Assembly (NCBI GenBank): GCA_020443345.1
Contig: JAGRIH010000051.1
Location: 53,044 to 117,043 of the forward strand
DNA: 64,000 nucleotides
Reading direction: 5' to 3'
DNA from: Halioglobus sp.
GTDB taxonomy: Bacteria; Pseudomonadota; Gammaproteobacteria; Pseudomonadales; Halieaceae
Every line of letters starts with the position of its first letter. Position 1 is the first letter of the stretch. Shown here piece after piece: positions 21,164 to 31,086 of this stretch. Position numbers and translations under genes: made by a program. Under the pieces are notes generated by a model. The model saw only the letters and a program-made list of their open reading frames with translations. It did no database searches and was not told the origin of the DNA.

Positions 21164-21881
21164 TCAACATGGCGTCAAACTCGTCGATGTAACTGTCGAT
21201 GGTCCAGGACACCTGGGCGCCGCCAACGCGCAGCACCAGGCCGGGCGCCTGTTGCGCATCGGTTTCAAAGCGCAGTGCAATACCCGGCAAGAGTTGTTCG
21301 ACATGCGCCTGCACCCGCTGTTGAGCCGCCTCGGACAGCGGCTCGCGTGTGCTAGCCACTGCGCCGGTGCTGTCACCGGCGGCATGCGACAGCTCACTGG
21401 CAATCGCCTGCAGGCGCGCGCTGACGTGGCGCACGATGGTCTCTTCCAAAGTGGCGTCAGCCAGGTCGCGCAGTGCTTTGCGGGTCAGTTCCAGAAGAGT
21501 TTCTTCTGCAGCCCGCTGCAACTGGCCCGTGAACTTGTCGCGTTCTCGCTGCAGATGTGCGAGCCAGTCTTTCTGCTCCTGTTCGAGCCTGGCGCGGGCC
21601 TCGGCCAGCAGGGTGTCGCGTTCCTTTTCCGATGCCCTGAGCGCTTCTTCGACGATTGCATCCTGCTCCGAGAGCAACTGTGCCTGCCGGTTCCGGTAGT
21701 CCGTCTCGGCTGCCTGTGCTTTTTGCTGCGCTTCCCCCGCCGCCGCCATGCCGCGCGCAATTTCTGCCTCGCGGGCATCGATGCCGTCGAGGATCGGGCG
21801 ATAGAGAAAACGTTTCAGCAGCCAGACCAGCACCAGAAAGTTGGCGATCTGCGCAATAACGGTAATCCAGTCAATGGACAT
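21111..21881 (-). CDS. atpF: N-ATPase b/delta-type subunit
   Basis: 256 aa, much longer than a normal b subunit (about 156). One N-terminal membrane helix ([19 protein letters not shown]) is followed by a long charged coiled coil and a C-terminal region resembling delta ([28 protein letters not shown]). No separate delta gene is present in the operon, so this protein probably supplies both functions, as described for N-ATPases. It starts 49 bases after atpE. Confidence 0.9.
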   Translation of the reverse strand: MSIDWITVIAQIANFLVLVWLLKRFLYRPILDGIDAREAEIARGMAAAGEAQQKAQAAETDYRNRQAQLLSEQDAIVEEALRASEKERDTLLAEARARLEQEQKDWLAHLQRERDKFTGQLQRAAEETLLELTRKALRDLADATLEETIVRHVSARLQAIASELSHAAGDSTGAVASTREPLSEAAQQRVQAHVEQLLPGIALRFETDAQQAPGLVLRVGGAQVSWTIDSYIDEFDAMLNERLAAGTSGRMQAPGG

Positions 21882-21930
21882 AACCTGTGCCCCGTTTGGT
21901 CAATCGGTCTGTGGAACGTAGGGCAACACC

Positions 21931-22215
21931 TCAACCGCCAGCTACCGTGGCGGCCTGTAAAGTGTCCCAGAACGGATTGGCAAAAATGAGAATCATAGCG
22001 ACTACAAAACAGTAGATAGCGGTCGACTCAATCATCGCCAGGCTGACAAACAAGGTTCGGGACAAGGTGGATGCGGCGTCCGGCTGTTGGGCAATCGCGG
22101 CAATCGCGGCGGCGGCGGCACGCCCTTCACCCAGGGCCGGACCGATTGAACCAATTGCTATCGTAAGACCGGCTGTGAAGATGGAAATAGCGGCGATGAT
22201 GGCGGGATCTGTCAT
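21931..22215 (-). CDS. atpE: N-ATPase c subunit with two-carboxylate motif
   Basis: 94 aa, two membrane helices. Helix 2 has ESTAIY: Glu63, Ser64, Thr65 and Tyr68 match the sodium ligands Glu65, Ser66, Thr67 and Tyr70 of the Ilyobacter tartaricus rotor with a constant offset of 2. In helix 1, Glu30 (GPALGEGRAA) replaces Gln32, giving the two-carboxylate site known from Fusobacterium and from Burkholderia N-ATPase. The Burkholderia ring was reported proton-specific, so the ion cannot be decided from sequence alone. Starts in an ATGA overlap with atpB. Confidence 0.93.
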   Translation of the reverse strand: MTDPAIIAAISIFTAGLTIAIGSIGPALGEGRAAAAAIAAIAQQPDAASTLSRTLFVSLAMIESTAIYCFVVAMILIFANPFWDTLQAATVAGG

Positions 22216-22997
22216 GGTTCGTCCTCTGTCTGTGGGGGCGGCTGTTGTGGAAGTCCCGGTGCCCTGCGCGACAATGCCGATGGCTCCTGTGAGAGCACTG
22301 TTGACCGTTTGGGCGCAGCGCTCGCTGAAGCATCCTGTTGCGCTGTTGCCGATGAAATATACACCGTGGCCAGGATAGCGAAAATATAGGCCTGGATCAT
22401 GCCGGTTAATAATCCCAGCATGCTCATTACCACCGGGAAAAAAAACGGCGCAACACTCAGCAAAATGGCTGCGATGACGGCGCCGCTCATGACATTGCCG
22501 TAAAGGCGAATCGCCAGCGAGATACCGCGGGAAAACTCGCCGATGATATTGAAAGGCAGCATCACTAACGAAGGTTCGATATAGGTCTTGAGGTAACCTC
22601 CGAGACCGCCCCTGGCGATACCGAACAGGGGCACCGCAACCAGTACCGACAGCGCCAGCGCCGCCGTGGTCGATAGCGAGGCGGTCGGCGGAGCAAAGCC
22701 GGGAATGATCAGTAGCAGATTCGACAGCGCAATAAACAGGAACAAAGTGCCTGCAAAATACAAAACGTGGCGTGCCGAATTGGGGGTAATCTCTTCAATC
22801 TGGCTCTGGATTGCCTTGACGATCACTTCCAGCGCTGTGCGCCATCGGTCGGGCGGCACATCAGCACGCAGGTTGCGGGTAACCAGCATGGAAACAATCA
22901 CCAGCAGCGCCATCACAATCCATGTGTTGACGATGGTGACGTTCACGTTCAGGCCCCCAACAGAAAAAACGACGATCTCATCCGGCGTCAGTTGCAC
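22212..22997 (-). CDS. atpB: N-ATPase a subunit
   Basis: 261 aa. Membrane stator subunit with about five to six helices. The essential Arg lies in ISLAIRLYGNVMSGAVI, the counterpart of the RLFGN region. An unusual low-complexity tail rich in Pro, Gln and Ala follows the last helix (after about residue 218). The gene overlaps atpR by 20 bases and atpE by 4, so translation is probably coupled. Confidence 0.92.
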   Translation of the reverse strand: MQLTPDEIVVFSVGGLNVNVTIVNTWIVMALLVIVSMLVTRNLRADVPPDRWRTALEVIVKAIQSQIEEITPNSARHVLYFAGTLFLFIALSNLLLIIPGFAPPTASLSTTAALALSVLVAVPLFGIARGGLGGYLKTYIEPSLVMLPFNIIGEFSRGISLAIRLYGNVMSGAVIAAILLSVAPFFFPVVMSMLGLLTGMIQAYIFAILATVYISSATAQQDASASAAPKRSTVLSQEPSALSRRAPGLPQQPPPQTEDEP

Positions 22998-23301
22998 TGG
23001 GTACCTCCCCGCCGCTGCTGCCGGCCGCTCTGGCCCATACCACGGCCAGCAGGCGTACCAGGAAAAAGGCTATCGCATAACCTGCCAGGTACCAGGCGTC
23101 ACCGGTGGATGCCGCTACCCAGTAGCCGGTGCCTAGCAGCACGGCAATTCGACACACGGCACTGAGCAGCAATACAGTCCCCGGCCGAGTGGAGCGCAGT
23201 GCCCCCCTCATGCCCCACGCCAGACCGGCAAAAAACAACACGCTGACCGTCAGTCCCAGGGAGAGTCCCAGCAGCACCGCGTCCCAATGCACAGCAATCA
23301 C
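22978..23301 (-). CDS. atpR: N-ATPase-specific membrane protein AtpR
   Basis: 107 aa, three predicted membrane helices. AtpR occurs only in N-ATPase operons, between atpQ and atpB, and has conserved Arg residues within the membrane (here in SAVCRIAVLLGTGYWVAA and FFLVRLLAVVW). It is proposed to help c-ring assembly or interact with c-subunit carboxylates; this is known only by inference. Overlaps atpQ by 4 bases. Confidence 0.88.
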   Translation of the reverse strand: MIAVHWDAVLLGLSLGLTVSVLFFAGLAWGMRGALRSTRPGTVLLLSAVCRIAVLLGTGYWVAASTGDAWYLAGYAIAFFLVRLLAVVWARAAGSSGGEVPSATDAG

Positions 23302-23623
23302 TGCCCACCCCCATCGTTTTTTTTATCATCAATTGGTGTTGGCCGGTCCTGACTTTCCCTGCCTATCCAGTTCCAGGCAATCATGCCGCCGACCACGGCG
23401 CCGCCCAGGATCAGGGCAATGGGCCAGGAAAAGTCCTGGGGCGCCACCCGGTTCAGCCACAGCCCCAGAAACGCCCCCGCCACTGTGGGTACGGCTACCG
23501 ACCAACCGACTATGCCGAAAACGCCAAAGCCGCGCAACGGGCTGGCGCCCGGTGCGCTGCGCGCGCGTTGCATGCGCTCGGCGCGGCGCCGAATATCCTC
23601 GGCTGAGTGATCCTGCTTGACGT

Positions 23624-23627
<4 letters not shown>
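23298..23627 (-). CDS. atpQ: N-ATPase AtpQ (AtpI/AtpZ-like) membrane protein
   Basis: 109 aa. A charged N-terminus is followed by two membrane helices (FGVFGIVGWSVAVPTVAGAFLG and WPIALILGGAVVGGMIAWNW), the AtpZ/AtpI-like hairpin. It takes the atpQ position, directly after atpC and before atpR, with 4-base overlaps on both sides. AtpI-like proteins assist c-ring assembly or magnesium supply. Confidence 0.87.
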
Positions 23628-25608
<1,981 letters not shown>

Positions 25609-25661
25609 TTAGCCTGACATACCCCGTACTCGCCTGAAACTCGTGCCAGCCGCTATGGCAT

Positions 25662-25675
25662 TGGGGCTTCCCACA
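25662..25675. promoter_or_regulatory. Degenerate TGTGG-N4-CCACA-like site upstream of N-ATPase
   Basis: TGGGG-CTTC-CCACA has one mismatch in one arm compared with the island palindrome found at 30739, 32406 and 38088. It lies about 195 bases upstream of atpD. The flanking bases do not match the extended promoter similarity shared by the ackA and CBS sites. Weak candidate only. Confidence 0.3.
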
Positions 25676-25734
25676 GTTGAGAGTGATGCGCCGCAGGGGC
25701 AGATGTAAGTGTATTGCCCGGCCACTGCACGGCA

Positions 25735-25909
25735 AAGAAGACCCGCACGGCCTGCCCGACCGGGACTTCGATACGATTTTCACGCGCGACAAACCGGTGA
25801 TATTTGCCTATCACGGCTATCCCTGGCTGATCCATCTCCTCACCTATCGGCGAACGAACACGGGGATGACATACCGGAAATTCGCAACTGGCAGTGGCAT
25901 GACGACTGA
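25735..25909 (+). pseudogene. Phosphoketolase relic, C-terminal pieces joined
   Basis: The plus-strand frame through 25735-25862 reads DPHGLPDRDFDTIFTRDKPV, then AYHGYPWLIHLLTYRRTN, a conserved stretch of xylulose-5-P/fructose-6-P phosphoketolase. Right after it, shifted by one frame, comes EHGDDIPEIRNWQW and a stop at 25909. This matches the extreme C-terminus of the same enzyme (EHGxDMPEIRNWKW). About 100 codons between them and the whole N-terminal part are missing. Phosphoketolase makes acetyl phosphate, the substrate of the acetate kinase encoded in the same island. Confidence 0.85.
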
Positions 25910-25944
25910 TCCCTCTGCGCTCCAGCAACAAGCGGTTTAGTCGT

Positions 25945-26871
25945 TTAATCCGCAGATCTCAGCGTCTTCGCGACACGGAAAATCGTCGCGTCCTCCCTGC
26001 AGCGCGTTATTGAAAAGTCCAATGCGCGGGCGAGCTTACGCATCGAGTCATTTTCATTGAGTGCAAATCCTTCCAGACGCTTGACCCCCGCGACAGTCGC
26101 AGCAGCGCTTAAACCACTGAGCAAGTATGTCGCTATTCCCTGCCCCTGCCATTTGTCTGCAACGACAATGGCAAATTCCGCTACGCCGTCAGACTCCGTT
26201 ACCAAATAGCGCGCGACGCCAATTTGCCGTTCCTCATCACCTTCGCGGACTGTCGCAATCAGTGCGTAGCTGTGGGGATAATCGGGGTTAGTGAAACGTT
26301 CCAATACGTCTGGCGGCAACTCCTTTATGGCAGAAAAGAAACGCAGACGATTTGACCTCTTGGAAAGACCGCGTACAAATGCCTGTTCGATGTCGGCATC
26401 CTGGGGCCGCATTACGCGGAACTTCACACGAGTGCCGTCATGCAATTCGAGAGTGCTCAGCGGCTGAGTAAAAAGGCTCGCAGAATGGGGCAGTAATTGC
26501 GCTAGCCTTTCAAGTAGGAATGTATACATCAGCGGTTTTTCAATCACGTCCACTGCACCCAAACGAAAGGCCTGTTTACGCAATTCGCGGCTGGCTGCAC
26601 CGGTCAGGATTATCGAAGGCAAATTAAAATCCTGATTACGCAGTTCACGCAATAGTTCCAGGCCGTTCATATCCGGAAGTTCATACTCTATAAACAGGCA
26701 GCCATAACCTGGTTTCCCGGTACTATGTGCAGCCAGGAACGTTTCTGCGTCCATATACGTGCGCACACGGATGTCATACAGCCCCAGCAGTATCGACAGC
26801 GCCTGCCCGACCCCCGCATCAGGATCGACAAGGTGTACCGTGTTGTCATATTTCATTGCGCGATCTGTCAT
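25945..26871 (-). CDS. Receiver-like domain fused to GNAT acetyltransferase
   Basis: 308 aa from ATG 26871 (GGAGAG 4 bases upstream). Residues about 10-130 form a CheY-like receiver: acidic pocket VDPD, Thr90, and Lys112 in EKP. The phospho-acceptor position, in CLFIEYELPDMNG, is Glu62 rather than Asp. Residues about 148-305 form a GNAT domain similar to the acetyltransferase part of Pat-type protein acetylases, with the acetyl-CoA loop WQGQGIATYLL (241-251). A Glu at this site may mimic phosphorylation or abolish it. The target is unknown. It is last in the regulatory gene block. Confidence 0.85.
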   Translation of the reverse strand: MTDRAMKYDNTVHLVDPDAGVGQALSILLGLYDIRVRTYMDAETFLAAHSTGKPGYGCLFIEYELPDMNGLELLRELRNQDFNLPSIILTGAASRELRKQAFRLGAVDVIEKPLMYTFLLERLAQLLPHSASLFTQPLSTLELHDGTRVKFRVMRPQDADIEQAFVRGLSKRSNRLRFFSAIKELPPDVLERFTNPDYPHSYALIATVREGDEERQIGVARYLVTESDGVAEFAIVVADKWQGQGIATYLLSGLSAAATVAGVKRLEGFALNENDSMRKLARALDFSITRCREDATIFRVAKTLRSAD

Positions 26872-27050
26872 TGACTCTCCAAAGCAGCTGCAATCGGGCA
26901 CTGATTGCGTTCCAGGTTTGCTGGCGACCGGGACAGCACTTTGGCGTCGGTTCACGGCGAGACGACGAGTTTGAGCGCATCCGTGGTGAGAGCAGCGGGC
27001 AAACGATACCCTTATTTGATCGGCTGTTGTTCGCTGCCGGTCGTGTCGAT

Positions 27051-27449
27051 CTACCGCAACAATTGCTCGACCGATTCGAGCAGCCGATTATGCAACAGAG
27101 GTTTATTGATGACCTCGGCAGCCCCCGCATCCAGTGCCCGTTGCGCGAACTGTTCGCTGGCTCTATTAAGCAGCACAATGACCGGAATGGCAGGACCATA
27201 GTTGCGCAAACGCCGCAGCATCTCGAACGTGTCGAGCCCGGGCAGGTCCACTTCTGCCAGAACACAACCGTGCATTTCGGGCTGTTTGTCGAGATCGGCC
27301 ATAAACTGCACGGCACTGTCATAACAGCGTACCGAAACGTTCAATTCCCCGATCAGCGCGCGCAAGCCATCCTGTACGGCCTGGTCAGGCTCCACGATAA
27401 ACACGCTTTTGCGTTCACTGGACACGATACACGACTGGTGCGTTACCAT
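27051..27449 (-). CDS. Stand-alone receiver domain protein lacking phospho-Asp
   Basis: 132 aa, one receiver domain and no output. Acidic pocket residues (Glu20, Asp22) and Lys116 (NKP) are kept, but the acceptor site reads CVLAEVDLPG, so Glu66 replaces Asp, and the usual Thr/Ser position is Leu (IVLLNRAS). It cannot be phosphorylated in the normal way. It lies between the FixJ-like regulator and the receiver-GNAT gene, all on the minus strand. It may act as an adaptor or competitor for the sensor kinase. Confidence 0.82.
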   Translation of the reverse strand: MVTHQSCIVSSERKSVFIVEPDQAVQDGLRALIGELNVSVRCYDSAVQFMADLDKQPEMHGCVLAEVDLPGLDTFEMLRRLRNYGPAIPVIVLLNRASEQFAQRALDAGAAEVINKPLLHNRLLESVEQLLR

Positions 27450-27491
27450 TTGACCGCCCGTATTGTCTCGCAGTCAACCTCCCGGCGCCAT

Positions 27492-27506
27492 TACGGATAT
27501 CCCGTA
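27492..27506. promoter_or_regulatory. Inverted repeat TACGG-N5-CCGTA before the lone receiver gene
   Basis: Perfect 5-bp arms with a 5-base spacer, centred about 50 bases upstream of the receiver gene start and 30 bases downstream of the FixJ-like stop. The geometry would suit a dimeric LuxR/NarL-type regulator. No second copy was recognised by eye, so function is speculative. Confidence 0.3.
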
Positions 27507-27529
27507 GACTCCTGTGTTTGTGACATAGT

Positions 27530-28153
27530 TCAGTTTTCAATCGAATCGCGTTCAGTCTCGATCTTGACGCGAACCAGTTGCGCCAGCGTTTTGACGCCCA
27601 GCTTTTTCATAACCTGGGAGCGATGCACTTCCACGGTGCGTTCACTGATGCCCAGTTCATGTCCGATGACCTTGTTCATTTTGCCTTCGGCCACACCCTC
27701 GAACACATCGTATTCGCGTGCGGTGAGCGATGCAACGCGCTGCAGGGTTTGCTGGGTTGTGACAACCGCTCTGCGGGCGCACAGATCAGCCGCCAGTGCC
27801 TCGTTTATCCGGTCGAGCAGGTCCTGCTCCCGGAACGGTTTGCGGATAAAGTCAATGGCGCCGCGGCGCATGGCTTCCACCGCCATGGGGATGTCGCCGT
27901 GCCCCGTAATGAAAATGATCGGCAGTGAACTACCGCGTTCGCGGAGCTTTTCCTGCAGGTCCAGACCGGTCATACGCGGCATGCGTACGTCCAACAGCAG
28001 ACAGCCCACCATATCCTCATTATACGCCTCGAGAAACTCCGTGGCGGAGGCGAATAACTGCGCTTGCAGCCCTACCGTTTCCAGCAGCAGACTGAGCCCC
28101 TCGCGAACGCCCGCGTCATCGTCGACGACAAAAACCTGTTGTTTGCGTTCCAT
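27530..28153 (-). CDS. FixJ-family response regulator
   Basis: 207 aa. Receiver with intact Asp55 (CLLLDVRMPRMTG), Thr in FITGHG and Lys in RKPF, then a LuxR-type helix-turn-helix (LTAREYDVFEGVAEGKMNKVIGHELGISERTVEVHRSQVMKKLG split here only by description). It is encoded 9 bases after the histidine kinase and is its evident partner. FixJ/NarL-type regulators often control microaerobic genes. It is the only DNA-binding regulator in the island and hence the first candidate for the shared palindrome. Confidence 0.92.
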   Translation of the reverse strand: MERKQQVFVVDDDAGVREGLSLLLETVGLQAQLFASATEFLEAYNEDMVGCLLLDVRMPRMTGLDLQEKLRERGSSLPIIFITGHGDIPMAVEAMRRGAIDFIRKPFREQDLLDRINEALAADLCARRAVVTTQQTLQRVASLTAREYDVFEGVAEGKMNKVIGHELGISERTVEVHRSQVMKKLGVKTLAQLVRVKIETERDSIEN

Positions 28154-28162
28154 CTCAACTCC

Positions 28163-30556
28163 TTACTGAACCGCAGGTAATGTAAATGAAAACGTCGCAC
28201 CACCGGCTGCGTTATTTTCGTAACGCAGCTCCCCGCCGTGTGCCGCGACGATTTCGCGGCTGATGGCGAGCCCCAGCCCCATGCCGCTTTGCTTGCTGGT
28301 GGCAAAAGGCTTGAACAGGGTTTGCGCCGTTTCGTCATCGACGCCGATCCCGGAATCCACGATTGCGATTTCGACATCGCCACCGCCGTGTTGGCGCGTG
28401 ATAACGGTGATTGGCGTGCCTGACGTGCAGCCTGCCGCAACCATGGATTCCATGCCGTTGCGCAGCAGGTTCAATACCACCTGTTGAATCTGCACGCTGT
28501 TGGCCAGGACCAGTGGCAGGCCCTCTGCCAACTGCATATCGACCGGGATATCTCGCAGTCTGGATTCCGCTTCGACCAGCGCTATTACCTCACTTACAGC
28601 AACATTGCAGTTGATCGGCTGCTTTATGGCGTCTTGCTGGCGTGTCATGTTCTGCATGTGCTCGATAATCGATCCCGCATGGTTTGCCTGCGCACTGAGC
28701 TTGTCAAAAATCTCCGGCAGACGATGGTATTGCTGTGATTGCACGAAGCGGTTACCGACCTGTGAAAACAGCGAAATGGCTGTCAGCGGCTGATTGATCT
28801 CATGGGCGATACCTGAGGCCATCTCGCCGAGTGAATGCAGCCGGTCGGCCCGCGCGAGGTCGTTAAAGTGCTGTCTTGCCTGTTCCTCGGCGCGGCGCTG
28901 CAGGGAAATATCGCTGATCAGGCAGATAAAGGTGCGCTGTGGCTGATGCTCATAGCGCATTTCGTTTACCGACAACTGCGCGGGAAACTCCTCACCATTT
29001 TTGCGCCTGGCAGTCACTTCCCTGCTGTGAAACACCAGCTTTGCAACGTCGTTCGTACTGAACTGCTCCCGATGGGACTGGTAGCTAAGCTGGTGGCACT
29101 GTGCCAGGAGCCGGCCGAATTGGGATCCGATGATCTCATCGGCCCGGTAACCAAACATGTTTTGCGCGGCCCGGTTGAAGGTCTGAATGCAGCCGTCAGT
29201 CCGGACACTGACCACCGCCTCGAAGGCAGCATCGACGATGGCACGGGAATAGCTCTGTTCGCGCTCCAGGCTGATCTGGGTTTGTTTTTGAGAGGTTATA
29301 TCTGTGATAAAACCCTCGAGCTGAATTTCTTCAGTGTTTTTTGCGGTAAATATCGAGCCGCGCTCCCAGACCCATTTTTCACAACCCTCACGCGTCAGGA
29401 TTCGGTATTCCATTTCGAAGGGTCTGCCGCGGGCAACCCCTTGCTGCACGGTGTCTTTGACATACTGCAAGTCGTCGCGATGTATCAGGTGGCCCCAGAA
29501 GACGCGATGTTGCATCAGCTCGTCAGCTTCGTAGCCGCACAGCGCGCGGCAGCCAGGACTGGCAAACTCTATGGGCCAGGGAAAGCCGACCGCACTACGA
29601 TAAGACAGGCCGGGAAGGTTTTTTACCAGACGTTTCAATTCCCGGGACGCGACCTTTAACTGCCGGGTGCGTTGATAGCTAGTCAAGGTGAAGTACACCA
29701 ATACCGTCGCCAGCACACTGATGAGCAGACTGAGCGCCAGCAACACGATGGACAATCGCTTGTGTAGCACAAAGGCAACATCTGCCTTGGGCGCAACGTT
29801 TACCTGCCACCGCAGGTTATGGATAACAAACAATGTAGTGCTTGCCGGTGCAGATTTTTTCGGCAGTGCACTTGACTGGAGCGGAAACACCCGCTGATCG
29901 TCTACTAAAATGGAGATAGCATAGTCGCTCTGCAGAGGATCGAGCAGCACTGCATCCAGCCACAGGTCGAGCGCCAGCACGCCAACCATTAAACCGCTGA
30001 ACGCATCGCCACTATAGGTGGGTATGCAGGCCAGAATAACGCGCTGTCCCGAGTCGAGCGAGATTGGTGGTGTAAAGAGTCCGCGCCCGGTTTGTCTGGC
30101 CGCCTTCGCGACCGCCAGCACGTCGGGGTTGGACAGCAGATCCTGGCCTGCGGGTAAAGAAACTTGCGGCAGCGTGATACTCCACTGCGCTCGCAGTGAG
30201 GCATCCGCCCACTGTATCGCCAGGTAGCCCGGCGTCACTTGCATCAGTTTGCGCACGATAGAGTCGCGATTAGTGTCTCCTTCCCGGCCCGGACTGTCGT
30301 CTGAAAGTAGGTCGTGATTTGCCAGTTCCGTAAGGGCAAACACCCTGTTGTCCAGATCCTGCTGAATCAGGAACGCGGTATGCTGTGCCTTGGCCTGGCT
30401 GGCTCTGGCCACATCCTCGCGCTCTCTCTTATCCAGTTCATGCCAGGCGATACTGAAAAAGGCGATGACGACCAGTCCGGCCAACACTGACCAGCATAGC
30501 GTGGACCACTGTCGCGCGGGTCGCGTCCGACCGGTGTCTTCTCCAGACTTAAGCAT
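28163..30556 (-). CDS. Membrane-bound PAS sensor histidine kinase (FixL-like)
   Basis: 797 aa from ATG 30556 (GGGGA upstream); the TTG at 30571 is a weaker choice. Order: TM helix (about 17-38), extracytoplasmic sensor of about 225 residues, second TM helix, PAS (about 310-430), PAS (about 440-560), HisKA with LGEMASGIAHEINQPLTAI, then HATPase with NLLRNGMES, DSGIGV and GMGLGLAI. The kinase core and second PAS resemble FixL. The proximal haem His of FixL is not found at the aligned position, so oxygen sensing by haem is not supported. The external ligand is unknown. Confidence 0.92.
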   Translation of the reverse strand: MLKSGEDTGRTRPARQWSTLCWSVLAGLVVIAFFSIAWHELDKREREDVARASQAKAQHTAFLIQQDLDNRVFALTELANHDLLSDDSPGREGDTNRDSIVRKLMQVTPGYLAIQWADASLRAQWSITLPQVSLPAGQDLLSNPDVLAVAKAARQTGRGLFTPPISLDSGQRVILACIPTYSGDAFSGLMVGVLALDLWLDAVLLDPLQSDYAISILVDDQRVFPLQSSALPKKSAPASTTLFVIHNLRWQVNVAPKADVAFVLHKRLSIVLLALSLLISVLATVLVYFTLTSYQRTRQLKVASRELKRLVKNLPGLSYRSAVGFPWPIEFASPGCRALCGYEADELMQHRVFWGHLIHRDDLQYVKDTVQQGVARGRPFEMEYRILTREGCEKWVWERGSIFTAKNTEEIQLEGFITDITSQKQTQISLEREQSYSRAIVDAAFEAVVSVRTDGCIQTFNRAAQNMFGYRADEIIGSQFGRLLAQCHQLSYQSHREQFSTNDVAKLVFHSREVTARRKNGEEFPAQLSVNEMRYEHQPQRTFICLISDISLQRRAEEQARQHFNDLARADRLHSLGEMASGIAHEINQPLTAISLFSQVGNRFVQSQQYHRLPEIFDKLSAQANHAGSIIEHMQNMTRQQDAIKQPINCNVAVSEVIALVEAESRLRDIPVDMQLAEGLPLVLANSVQIQQVVLNLLRNGMESMVAAGCTSGTPITVITRQHGGGDVEIAIVDSGIGVDDETAQTLFKPFATSKQSGMGLGLAISREIVAAHGGELRYENNAAGGATFSFTLPAVQ

Positions 30557-30738
30557 CCGCGTCCCCGGCAAGATGAATCATCCGATGCGATAGTGACCCG
30601 ATACTGCTGGTTTGCGCGTGTTCTGCACATAGCGCCGGTCCAATCATTGATCCGTACACGGGCTGCAGGCCTCTTTTTCCGCTCGCATAACTGGCGATCG
30701 CCACTCCGAGAATCCCAAGGCCGGGTATCGCGCAGTTT

Positions 30739-30752
30739 TGTGGCTAGCCACA
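30739..30752. promoter_or_regulatory. Palindromic operator TGTGG-CTAG-CCACA
   Basis: Perfect 14-bp palindrome in the intergenic region between the sensor kinase (minus strand) and the SLBB relic (plus strand). It is about 190 bases upstream of the kinase start and about 105 bases upstream of the relic frame. The latter is close to the 116-132 base spacing of the other two sites, so it may have served the plus-strand gene. Confidence 0.6.
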
Positions 30753-30850
30753 GACATCCCCGTACCAGCCACAGGCCATTAAGCAGTTCTCATCTGTCAT
30801 CGAGGGCATCCCCTGATTGTAGCCAGCACAGCCAACATTGAAAATGGTGT

Positions 30851-31084
30851 GTGCAGTGCCTCAAGAAAAAACACCGGGTATCGATCAACCTCATGCGTTC
30901 CCGGCTTCCGGACAACATCGAGTTGAAAATCATGCCGGACGTCTACCGGGCTGGCGATGAATATGAAGTCGTCTACGCGGTCACCGGCAAGTGCATTCCC
31001 GCCGGTGGCTTGCCCAGGGATATCCGCATACTGGTTCACAATGTGCAGACAATCGTCAATTTTGATCAGACCACGGCGCTCTGT
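30851..31084 (+). pseudogene. SLBB/RnfC-like electron-transfer protein relic
   Basis: The frame reads LPDNIELKIMPDVYRAGDEY, then EVVYAVTGKCIPAGGLPRDI, then LVHNVQTIVNFDQ. This is the pattern of RnfC/PduS-type SLBB flavin-binding proteins (P-x-YPxGDE, TG-x-x-PxGG, NV-T). Only about 60-70 residues are recognisable, with no cluster motifs, and the frame then runs into the 3' end of ackA on the other strand. It is a fragment, not a gene. The family assignment rests on motif recall and needs a profile search. Confidence 0.55.
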
Positions 31085-31086
31085 AT

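Noticed and set aside
28163..30556. Haem-based oxygen sensing by the FixL-like kinase
   Set aside because: The second PAS resembles FixL, but the proximal His in the aligned segment is not found and the protein has a large extracytoplasmic domain instead.
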